NCBI GenBank assembly: GCA_965224065.1
Contig: CBDCYF010000005.1
Coordinates: forward strand, 2,976,001-3,040,000
DNA: 64,000 nucleotides
Direction: 5' to 3'
From: JAOTZA01 sp965224065
Lineage (GTDB): Bacteria > Acidobacteriota > Thermoanaerobaculia > Multivoradales > JAHEKO01
Shown here: piece after piece, positions 8,965 through 15,878 of the stretch
Position numbering within the stretch: the first letter of the stretch is position 1
How the letters are laid out: each line of letters starts with the position of its first letter
The notes under the pieces: generated by a model
What the model saw: only the letters and a program-made list of their open reading frames with translations
The model's database searches: none
Told to the model about the DNA's origin: nothing
Made by a program: the position numbers and the translations under genes

Positions 8965-10849
8965 AGGCCCGAACACCTCCTGTCGGCTCATTATAGCGTC
9001 CGAAGTTACGCAGCCAGAGCTCGAGCGTGGCGATTCTCCACAGGTTGTCGGTGGCCGACCATTCCGATTCTTGTTGGACGACTGTGGTCTCGAAAAGTCG
9101 CTGCGCCTCACGCGCAAGCACAAACTCATCCGAATGCCACCGGTTGCCCAGAAACAAACGCTCGCGAAGATTTTGTTGTATTTCTTTCATCATCATATTG
9201 CTAAAAGATGTAAAGATTGTTTTTCGACTCCTTTGAGCGACCTCCTCCGGCAGTTCGGCGGCGAGGCCACTTCGCAGGAGCATCTTCCATTGACCGCGCG
9301 GTCTCCTCCTCTCAAAGGGAATGGAGAGGACAAGCTCGGCGAGTCGGCGATCCAGATAGGGGTGGCGAAATTCAAGTCCGTGCCTGGCCGCCTGCGCGCG
9401 TCGCGCTTCGATGACCCAGGCGAGGCCGGGGAAACCGAGCCAGCGCAGCGCCCAGGTCTGCGTCAATGAATCAAACCCCGGAGCGGGCACCTGGGGGACT
9501 TCCGGACAGGTTTTGAAGAAGGCCAGGAAATCCGGATTTGACCATGTCGGGGGGCTCCATGCCTTTCGGCGCACGCATTTGTAGAGACGCTTGAGCCTTG
9601 GCCCCGCCAGCCTCTTGAGGCCACCGAACAGAAGGTCGGGGAAGGAATTCCACGAGTTGTGGCTGCCGGCCCAGGCTTCGCGCACCAGCAACACAAAGTG
9701 GCCGTTGCGAGCGAGGTCGGACAGATAGTATTCCTCGTGCAGCAACTCGTCCCCCCCGAGTCCAGTAACGAGATTCCGAGTGCCGCGCTCCAGTGCCAGA
9801 CGCCTAGTGGCCACGAACAGGCCGCGCTGGAGATCGGCGAAGGGGGAGTCGATGTGCCAGAAATCGTCCAGGAGGTCGTCGAGGATCTCCTCTTGCAGTG
9901 GATAGACACGGTGGCCGCAAAAAGGGACGGCTCTCGACATGGCGGCGCTGTATCGAGCCTCGTCGCACGGCAGGCCGGGATAGATTCCCGAGACCGTCTC
10001 GATTGGCGGAAAGGCAGCGGCGCTCTCACGCGCAAGAGTCCCGGACGTGGCCACGATCGACGTCGAGTCGAGGCCGCCGCTCAAATCGAGAAGGTTGCCC
10101 CTTTGGCGGCTCAGCCGGCGGTCCACGGATCGACCGAGCTCATGCCGAAAACGTGCGAGCAGCCCCGCTTGGCTCTTTGGGAGGGTCTTCGCGAGCGTGT
10201 CGGATTTGAGCCCAGGGTTCCAGTAACGCTGGACCCTGCAACCGCCAGAGTCGGCGCGGAGGCAAGAGGCGGGCTCTAGACGGCGGACGCCGCGGAAAAA
10301 TGTCCTGGTGAGATCTTCGAATTGTCCGAAAAGGTATTCGCCGACGATGAGGGGATCGGGCTCCGCCGTCACCCCGGGCAGGGTCAGGATCTGTTTTGGC
10401 TCGGAAGCCAGGATGAGTCGCTGATCCCAAACTCCGTAGAACAGTGGTCTTGCGCCAAAGGGATCGCGAGCAGCCAAGAGTCGGTCGCGACGCCGATCCC
10501 AAAGGACAAAGGCGTATTCGCCGTCGATGTGGTCCAACATCGCGGTTCCCCAACGTTCGTAGGCGGCGAGCAGAAGTTCGACGGTGCTCGGGTGGTCTTC
10601 GCGCCGTGGCGTTCCACCGACGCGCTCAGCGAGTTCGCCGTGGTCGAATAGGCGGCCGTCGGCAACCACACCAAGCCCGCGCTCGGGCAGCCGGAGAAGA
10701 CCGCCGAGGTTTCCCGCGCAACCGAGGTGGGCTCTGTCGATTCTCCCGTAACGGCCGGCGGTCTGGGGTGAGTTGCTCGGGGAAGGTAAAACGGCCCGCA
10801 GCATGGAAGCGATATCGCCCGGTTCGACTGGCCGAGCGCTCCACTCCAC
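8906..10849 (-). CDS. Asparagine synthetase-like lasso cyclase (C protein)
   Basis: 647 residues with an N-terminal glutaminase-like domain (1-210) and a C-terminal ATP-pyrophosphatase domain with the PP-loop LSGGLDST (about 253-260) and GLGGDEL. The protein begins MEWSARP, so the catalytic Cys2 needed to release ammonia from glutamine is absent. That is the signature of lasso cyclases, which adenylate an Asp/Glu side chain and let the peptide N-terminus attack it. It sits between the HPr-kinase-like gene (28-bp gap) and the precursor, which it overlaps by 59 bp. The coding sequence has AT-rich patches near 9170-9240 unlike its surroundings. XrtA-type amidotransferases in polysaccharide clusters look similar, but the adjacent precursor favours peptide cyclisation. 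Confidence 0.82.
   Translation of the reverse strand: MEWSARPVEPGDIASMLRAVLPSPSNSPQTAGRYGRIDRAHLGCAGNLGGLLRLPERGLGVVADGRLFDHGELAERVGGTPRREDHPSTVELLLAAYERWGTAMLDHIDGEYAFVLWDRRRDRLLAARDPFGARPLFYGVWDQRLILASEPKQILTLPGVTAEPDPLIVGEYLFGQFEDLTRTFFRGVRRLEPASCLRADSGGCRVQRYWNPGLKSDTLAKTLPKSQAGLLARFRHELGRSVDRRLSRQRGNLLDLSGGLDSTSIVATSGTLARESAAAFPPIETVSGIYPGLPCDEARYSAAMSRAVPFCGHRVYPLQEEILDDLLDDFWHIDSPFADLQRGLFVATRRLALERGTRNLVTGLGGDELLHEEYYLSDLARNGHFVLLVREAWAGSHNSWNSFPDLLFGGLKRLAGPRLKRLYKCVRRKAWSPPTWSNPDFLAFFKTCPEVPQVPAPGFDSLTQTWALRWLGFPGLAWVIEARRAQAARHGLEFRHPYLDRRLAELVLSIPFERRRPRGQWKMLLRSGLAAELPEEVAQRSRKTIFTSFSNMMMKEIQQNLRERLFLGNRWHSDEFVLAREAQRLFETTVVQQESEWSATDNLWRIATLELWLRNFGRYNEPTGGVRAYGREALELQTKGEAILCQA
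8974..8981 (-). promoter_or_regulatory. Strong Shine-Dalgarno of the precursor gene
   Basis: AGGAGGTG on the minus strand, nine bases before ATG 8964. It lies inside the end of the cyclase reading frame and decides the 51-residue start over longer in-frame options, giving the precursor an initiation signal stronger than those of its neighbours. Confidence 0.75.
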
Positions 10850-10877
10850 GATGGCGGCGATTCCTATCCTCTTCTCC

Positions 10878-11714
10878 TCAATTTTCCAGAAAAATTGCTT
10901 CGAGCACGTTGGCCGACTCTTCTATCCGCTCGATCGAGTCCGGAATACAAAGCCGCACCAGCTCCGCTTGCTCGACGAGAGCCGTGTATAGCTCGAACTG
11001 ACGAGCCCAGATCGTGGGCTCCCCGGGGTGTCCCAGCTCCCCGAAGCCATGACGCAACAGCAACCGCAACGCCGCTGCCGCGGGAAGCCGCTCGACACTC
11101 GGCCGGGACGTCGCATCCGGTCGGCGCTCCAAGAAACACAGGCTTGCTGAACATCCGGGCAGGGAAGGGCCGGTGCCCGTCTCGAAACGGACCTCACCAC
11201 CCACGATCGTGGCGAACAGTAAATCGTCGGTGACCAAGTCATACCCGTGGCCCGTCAGCCTGGTCGCCAGTGTGGATTTGCCGACCCCGCTGCTGCCGAC
11301 AAGCGCCAGCAGCCGGCCTTCGCAGCTCAGCGCCGCAGCGTGCAGGCTGACTCGGCCCTGACGGGCCAGGGCCAACGGCAAGAGCCCGCGCACCAAACGA
11401 GTATTCTGCGCGGCGTTCCGGCCCGGGGCTGAGATTCGGACCCGGCGACCGGTTCGCGATACCTGGGCCCGGACGCCGCCCGCGGGAGGGTCCCAGCCCG
11501 CCGGGTAGCGAGCCTCGGAATAGCCGGCGCTGGCGGCGATGAGCTCGCGCGCGGCGCCGGGATCCCCAAACGTCGCAGTCAGATGGTGCCGGCCGGTGTT
11601 TGAACGCTCCGTGGCGTCGAGGCGCCGGTTGCTGCGAACCGCGATCGTGTCGAGGAGGTACTCGCGTATCTGGACCACGGCAGGGATCAAGCCAGCGTGA
11701 CGACCAATCCGCAT
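10878..11714 (-). CDS. HPr kinase-like protein (HprK family) in RiPP cluster
   Basis: 278 residues. A Walker A motif GSSGVGKST (about 139-147) is preceded by SLHAAALS, the typical context of HprK-related P-loop proteins, and followed by VTDDLLF. The first 100 residues lack the HPr kinase N-terminal domain. In some lasso clusters, such as paeninodin, HprK-like kinases phosphorylate the peptide tail; the precursor here has Thr43/Thr44 in the tail but ends in glycines. The ATG at 11714 overlaps the PqqD-like gene by 28 bp without a clear ribosome site; GTG 11678 is an alternative start. The HprK family assignment is good; peptide phosphorylation is inference. Confidence 0.75.
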   Translation of the reverse strand: MRIGRHAGLIPAVVQIREYLLDTIAVRSNRRLDATERSNTGRHHLTATFGDPGAARELIAASAGYSEARYPAGWDPPAGGVRAQVSRTGRRVRISAPGRNAAQNTRLVRGLLPLALARQGRVSLHAAALSCEGRLLALVGSSGVGKSTLATRLTGHGYDLVTDDLLFATIVGGEVRFETGTGPSLPGCSASLCFLERRPDATSRPSVERLPAAAALRLLLRHGFGELGHPGEPTIWARQFELYTALVEQAELVRLCIPDSIERIEESANVLEAIFLEN

Positions 11715-11962
11715 TCGGTCATCTGCCGCAACACAACCCGGCAGTCTGCGGCTAACTGTTCTCGGGGCACGGCGAACTCCTGGAACAGTCGGTCGACAAT
11801 TGCTCGTTGATCATTCTCTTGCTCGAGAAGATCCCAGATCCTGCCCGCCGTATTGTTGAAGCCGTAGTAGTCCCCGGTAGCCAAGTCTAGGGCGACCCAC
11901 TCTTCGCCAACGGGCTTCAGTACGACTTGGTCGCTGCGGCGGTATCGATTCGCGCCGCTCAC
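11687..11962 (-). CDS. PqqD-family RiPP recognition element (B1-like)
   Basis: 91 residues covering the entire PqqD fold: an initial beta hairpin (VVLKPVGEEWVALDLATGDYYGFN), then the N-T-A-x-x-I-W-x-L-L helix and a C-terminal helical region. In lasso clusters this stand-alone domain (B1) binds the leader YxxP..LG motif and presents it to the protease and cyclase. It is the first gene of the five-gene minus-strand unit, starting at GTG 11962. Only 49 bp separate it from the M20 peptidase gene, and that gap is AT-rich with a candidate promoter. No protease domain is fused to it, so leader removal is not explained here. Confidence 0.85.
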   Translation of the reverse strand: MSGANRYRRSDQVVLKPVGEEWVALDLATGDYYGFNNTAGRIWDLLEQENDQRAIVDRLFQEFAVPREQLAADCRVVLRQMTECGLVVTLA

Positions 11963-11976
11963 GAAGGCATCTTAGT

Positions 11977-12026
11977 CTATGTTTTTCTTTGAAATTTTAT
12001 AAGAAACATAGCTATCTTTCCTCCAA
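11977..12026 (-). promoter_or_regulatory. Candidate promoter and AT-rich inverted repeat before RiPP operon
   Basis: On the minus strand, TTGGAG (12021-12026) and TATAAA (11996-12001) are 19 bp apart and precede the PqqD-like gene. They are embedded in an imperfect inverted repeat, ctatgtttttctt (11977-11989) against aagaaacatag (12001-12011). The patch is strikingly AT-rich for this DNA. The repeat could be an operator or an RNA hairpin; no T-run supports a terminator. Confidence 0.35.
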
Positions 12027-13556
12027 CGGCTGGGCCAGCACCGCGACCATGATGCGGACACCCTGAAGGAAATCGCCCACGCGAAGATTCTCGTTGGGGC
12101 TATGCTGGTTGTTGTCGGGATTGACCGTGCCGACGCTGACCGCCGGCACTCCCAGCGTGCTGACAAAAGGCGAGATCGGGATGGACCCGCCGCTGGTGCG
12201 AATCCGGATCGGCTCTTCGCCGAACAGATGGACAAACGCCGCGGTGAGCCACTGCCCGACGGGGGAATCGAAGGGTGTGCGATAGGCGTGGTACGAGATT
12301 TCCGAAGAGAAGGACGCGAGCTTCGCGTGGCTACGGCGGTCTTCTTCGGTCGGCTCGCCATCGATCAAGTGGTACCCGAGGCTCTCGACGTGTTGGCGGA
12401 TCAGGCCGATCAGCCGCTCGGGGTTGCTCTCGAGTACCAGCCGGACATCGATCTCGGCGGTGGCGCTCGCCGGGATGATGGTGCGCGCCTGGTCGCCGAC
12501 CCAGCCCGAACGGAGCCCGCGGACGTTGAGCGACGGGTACTGAAGAGCTTTCTGATAGGTCGGCGCGACGGCGTCGGCCTGCGCGATGCCGAGTTTGCGA
12601 TGGACTCCGTCGACGTTGTCCGGCACCCGGGCGAGGATCGCCGCGGTCTCCTCGTCGATCTCGATGCCGTCGTAGAACCCCGGGATCGTGACCCGCCCGC
12701 TGTCGTCCTTCATCGAGGCAATGATCCGTGCCAGACGGATGGCCGGGTTGGGGACGTAGTTGCCGTAGTGGCCGCTATGTTGCGGGACTCGCGGCCCATA
12801 GGTGGTGAGCGTGATGGTCGCGATGCCCCGCGCGCCAAAGGTCAGCGTCGGCTCGCCCGAGACGTGGGGCGGTCCGTCGAAGATCACCAGCCGGCCGGCC
12901 GCCAGTTTGTCCCGGTAGTCGACGAGGGCCTGCGGCAGATGGGGTGAGCCGAGCTCCTCCTCGGTGTCGACAATGACTTTGAGATCGAACTCGGGTGACA
13001 CGCCGGCATCGTCCAGGATGTCGATTGCGGTCAGAAATTGCACGATTGGTCCCTTGGAGTCCGAGGCGGAGCGCGCGAAGATCCGCCAGTCCTCGTCGCG
13101 GTCGCCCTCGAGAGATTCCCATGGGATCCGGATCCACCGGCTGGCGGTTTGTTTTTTGAGCTCGGGCTCCCACGGGCTCTCCTGGGCCCAGCTTGCGGGA
13201 TCGACCGGTTGGCCGTCGGCCTGCAGATAGACCAGAACGGTCGGTCGCTCGCCGGTTGTTGGTCCGGCCGATCGCCGCGTCGCCAAGAGGGCATCGCTTC
13301 TCGGCATGTCGAGCCTTTCGGTGGTGAAGCCGCGGTCGGCAAAGGCCCGTTCCAGCCAGTCGAGCACGGCGAGCAGGTCCTCGGGGACGTTGGCGTCGTT
13401 GGGCAGTCTCAGAAATTCACGGTAGGTCTCGAAAGCGGACCGCGCCCGGGCCTCCACCAGCGTCGCGATCTCGTCGCGTGACAGGGGTTGGGCGCCGAGC
13501 GGGAACGCTCCCGCCAGTGCGGCGACGATCAAGAGGATTACCATGTGCCTTCGCAT
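12012..13556 (-). CDS. Secreted M20 family metallopeptidase with altered metal ligand
   Basis: 514 residues from ATG 13556, which follows AAGGACGG; an upstream in-frame ATG would only add nine residues before the signal peptide. The signal peptide is MRRHMVILLIVAALAG to PLGAQP. M20 dipeptidase features: ASDSKGP with the bridging Asp, the catalytic pair in DTEEELGS, the lid domain with HSGHYGN, and the late ligand in NNQHSPNENL. The first zinc-ligand motif, normally HxD before xQPVDP, reads LQADGQPVD: Gln112 (codon CAG) replaces His. The protein may bind one metal or use Gln as a weak ligand. It precedes the RiPP operon on the same strand but carries its own export signal, so a role in leader cleavage is unlikely. 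Confidence 0.85.
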   Translation of the reverse strand: MRRHMVILLIVAALAGAFPLGAQPLSRDEIATLVEARARSAFETYREFLRLPNDANVPEDLLAVLDWLERAFADRGFTTERLDMPRSDALLATRRSAGPTTGERPTVLVYLQADGQPVDPASWAQESPWEPELKKQTASRWIRIPWESLEGDRDEDWRIFARSASDSKGPIVQFLTAIDILDDAGVSPEFDLKVIVDTEEELGSPHLPQALVDYRDKLAAGRLVIFDGPPHVSGEPTLTFGARGIATITLTTYGPRVPQHSGHYGNYVPNPAIRLARIIASMKDDSGRVTIPGFYDGIEIDEETAAILARVPDNVDGVHRKLGIAQADAVAPTYQKALQYPSLNVRGLRSGWVGDQARTIIPASATAEIDVRLVLESNPERLIGLIRQHVESLGYHLIDGEPTEEDRRSHAKLASFSSEISYHAYRTPFDSPVGQWLTAAFVHLFGEEPIRIRTSGGSIPISPFVSTLGVPAVSVGTVNPDNNQHSPNENLRVGDFLQGVRIMVAVLAQPLEER

Positions 13557-13634
13557 CCCGCCGTCCTTTCCTCGGTGTCCCAAAATTCAGAGTCTGCCGT
13601 ATGATCCTCGCGTCTGGGGGCTAGGGAGGTCTTT

Positions 13635-14555
13635 ATGAACTTGAAGAATCTCACGATCTGTCTGCCGGCGCTGTTTGTCGTCGCCTGCCAGGGAGCACCG
13701 GAGAAGGTGGAGCCGCCCACTCCGGAATACCTGGCCGAGATCGAGGAGTGGAGAGCCGATCGGGAGGAGCGGCTGCGCAAGCCGGACGGCTGGCTTTCTC
13801 TTGTGGGCTTGCTTTGGCTCGAGGAGGGCGAGACCCGGTTCGGCTCGGCGCCCGAGAACGATCTGGTGTTTCCGCCGCCGGCGCCTGAGATCTGGGGGAC
13901 GTTCCGGCGCGCGGGCCGCGAGGTATGGGTGGAGTTCGAGGAGGGGAGCTCGGACTCGGGCGCCGGTGCCCTCGCCGAGCAGACGTTACTCGCCCCGGAT
14001 ACGACCGGTGAGCCCACGATTGTCGAGCACGAGAGTCTGTTGTTTTACGTCATCGAACGGGGCGACCGGATCGGGATCCGGCTCAAGGACAGCGCATCGG
14101 AGCTGCTCGAGACGTTCGAGGGGATGGAGAGCTACCCGGTCGATACCGTCTGGCGGCTCGATGGACGTTTTGTGCGCTACGACGAGCCCAAAACCGTGCA
14201 AGTGCCCAACATCATCGGTGGCACTTTGGACGCGACCGCGCCTGGACGAGTGGAGTTCTCGATCGGCGGTGCCGACTACCAGCTCGAGCCGACCGGCGAC
14301 CTCTCGGAGCCCGAGACGCCGCTTTTTCTGGTCTTTGGCGATGAGACCAACGGGGAGGAAACCTACGGTGGCGGCCGTTTTCTCTATGTCGATCCACCGG
14401 ACCCCGACGGCCGCGTGGCGATCGACTTCAACAAGGCCTACAACCCGCCGTGCGTCTTTACGCCCTACGCGACCTGTCCGCTGCCGCGCCCCGAGAACAA
14501 GCTCGCGCTGCGAATCGAGGCGGGGGAGAAGAGCTTCCGCGGCGGCGTTCACTGA
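13635..14555 (+). CDS. DUF1684 domain lipoprotein
   Basis: 306 residues. The N-terminus has a hydrophobic segment ending VVACQG, a lipobox-like site with Cys18, so a membrane-anchored lipoprotein is likely. DUF1684 hallmarks are WRADREERLRKPDGWLSLVGLLWLEEG-type text near 40-65 and a C-terminal DFNKAYNPPCVFTPYATCPLPRPENKL-type block (written only in part), including FNKAYNPPC and CPLPRPEN. The function of the family is not established. It is transcribed divergently from the M20 gene across 78 bp; the ribosome site AGGGAGG is well placed before ATG 13635. Confidence 0.88.
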   Translation: MNLKNLTICLPALFVVACQGAPEKVEPPTPEYLAEIEEWRADREERLRKPDGWLSLVGLLWLEEGETRFGSAPENDLVFPPPAPEIWGTFRRAGREVWVEFEEGSSDSGAGALAEQTLLAPDTTGEPTIVEHESLLFYVIERGDRIGIRLKDSASELLETFEGMESYPVDTVWRLDGRFVRYDEPKTVQVPNIIGGTLDATAPGRVEFSIGGADYQLEPTGDLSEPETPLFLVFGDETNGEETYGGGRFLYVDPPDPDGRVAIDFNKAYNPPCVFTPYATCPLPRPENKLALRIEAGEKSFRGGVH

Positions 14556-14557
14556 GC

Positions 14558-14700
14558 GGGCCGGGGCAAGCCCGGCCCCTACACGATATGAGGGCCGGGG
14601 CAAGCCCGGCCTCTCCACGATACGCGGGCCGGGGCAAGCCCGGCCTCTACACTCGGGTTCCCTCTCACAGGGCTGTAGGGGCGGGGCTTGCCCCCGCCCG
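14558..14700. repeat. Three 34-bp direct repeats of a GC palindrome plus inverted copy
   Basis: Copies of GGGCCGGGGCAAGCCCGGCC begin at 14558, 14592 and 14626, each followed by CCTACAC- or TCTCCACGA-like text, giving an exact 34-bp period. A related copy in the opposite orientation lies at 14676-14700 (GTAGGGGCGGGGCTTGCCCC). A further single copy of the same element is at 43488-43514. These are intergenic, at the 3' side of the DUF1684 gene, and are REP-like. Confidence 0.8.
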
Positions 14701-14730
14701 GTGGAGCCCGGCAGGGACTTCGGACCGAAC

Positions 14731-14844
14731 GGCCGGCAGAGACGCCGGCCGCTTCAACGCATCCGCCTGAAGCGGCTGGCGCCCCTGCCAGCCGTTTGGT
14801 TGTGGTCCACCATTGGTCGGCCGGCAGAGACGCCGGCCGCTTCA
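14731..14844. repeat. Three copies of palindromic repeat GGCCGGCAGAGACGCCGGCC
   Basis: GGCCGGCAGAGACGCCGGCC followed by GCTTCA occurs at 14731-14756 and 14819-14844, with an inverted variant TGAAGCGGCTGGCGCCCCTG at 14768-14794. Each unit folds as a 7-8 bp GC stem. Together with the preceding repeats they fill the 479-bp gap 14556-15034; the last 190 bases before coxB show no gene. Confidence 0.8.
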
Positions 14845-15034
14845 GACCCTTGAGGATTTTGATGCGGCGCCGCCCCACCCCTGAGGGTGGGGCGATTTTG
14901 ACCGTAAGACAGTAGTTTTTCACCGACTCGAATCACGAGACGGCGGACCGCTCCTCGCAAACGACGCCAGGGCGGACCGGAGGGGGCTGTTCCGTCGTCG
15001 CCACGCGAACGTTTCTGCGCGACGGAGAGCCACC

Positions 15035-15868
15035 ATGAGCAGCGAGCCGAGCGAAAGACGATCTGGGGGGAGCGGTGAAGCGGTGGCCGTTGGCCTCCTC
15101 TTTATGGTGTTGGCCACGGCGATGGCGTATTTGGGGTCGCGCGGCTGGCTGCCGCCGCTGGCCTCGCGCCATGGCGCCGGCATCGACCGGATGCTGATCT
15201 ATCTGCTGATTGCCACCGGGGCCATGTTCCTGGTCGGGCACTTTGTGCTCGGGTTCTTTGTCTGGCGTTTTGGCCGCCGCCGTGAGGTCACCCAGCGCAT
15301 GGTCAGCCCCAAGGTCGAGCGCAATTGGTCGATCGTCCTCGGGCTTCTGATGACGCTGGTCGCCGAGGGTGGTGTACTGGCGATCGGTCTGCCCGCCTGG
15401 AGCGAGTACTTTGGCACAGCGCCGCCCGCCGACTCGCGCGTGGTCGAAGTGACCGGCGAACAGTTCGCGTGGAACATCCGGTATCCGGGCGCCGACGGCG
15501 TCTTTGGCCGCACCGAGCCGAAGTTGATCGACACCCAGAACCCGCTGGGTCTCGACCCTGAAGACCCGGCGGGCCGCGACGACATCATCGCCATCAACCA
15601 GATCCACGTCGCGGTGGGAAAGCCGGTGACGATCCGTCTGCGCGCCAAGGATGTGATTCACAGCTTTTTCCTGCCGCACCTCCGAGTCAAGCAGGACGCC
15701 GTGCCGGGCATGACCATCGACGTCTGGTTTGTGCCCACCGAGACGGGCCGGTATGAGCTGGCGTGTACCGAGCTCTGCGGTCTCGGGCACTACCAGATGA
15801 GGGGGTTCTTCAACGTGCTGACGCCGGAGGAGCTCGAAACCTGGCGCCGGGAATCGTCCGGGGCGTAG
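15035..15868 (+). CDS. coxB: Cytochrome c oxidase subunit II
   Basis: 277 residues. Two N-terminal membrane spans (about 18-38 and 50-75) plus a further hydrophobic segment near 95-112, then a periplasmic cupredoxin domain. The CuA site is visible as His in DVIHSFFLP and ACTELCGLGHYQM (Cys, Cys, His, Met ligands). The electron-entry tryptophan is in EQFAWNIRYPG. There is no fused cytochrome c domain. It heads a six-gene operon (15-19.5 kb), ten bases before coxA. It accepts electrons from cytochrome c and passes them to heme a of subunit I. ATG 15035 follows GGAGAG. Confidence 0.95.
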   Translation: MSSEPSERRSGGSGEAVAVGLLFMVLATAMAYLGSRGWLPPLASRHGAGIDRMLIYLLIATGAMFLVGHFVLGFFVWRFGRRREVTQRMVSPKVERNWSIVLGLLMTLVAEGGVLAIGLPAWSEYFGTAPPADSRVVEVTGEQFAWNIRYPGADGVFGRTEPKLIDTQNPLGLDPEDPAGRDDIIAINQIHVAVGKPVTIRLRAKDVIHSFFLPHLRVKQDAVPGMTIDVWFVPTETGRYELACTELCGLGHYQMRGFFNVLTPEELETWRRESSGA

Positions 15869-15878
15869 GAGGGGTCGG

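Noticed and set aside
8906..10849. Housekeeping asparagine synthetase B
   Set aside because: No Cys2 for glutamine hydrolysis, and the neighbours are a leader-binding protein and a precursor.
12012..13556. M20 peptidase as the missing lasso leader peptidase
   Set aside because: It is an exopeptidase family with a signal peptide and an altered metal site; B2 proteins are cytoplasmic Cys proteases of transglutaminase fold.
14558..14653. CRISPR array from three direct repeats
   Set aside because: The period is only 34 bp with spacers nearly identical to each other and the repeat is itself a GC palindrome; no cas genes are present.
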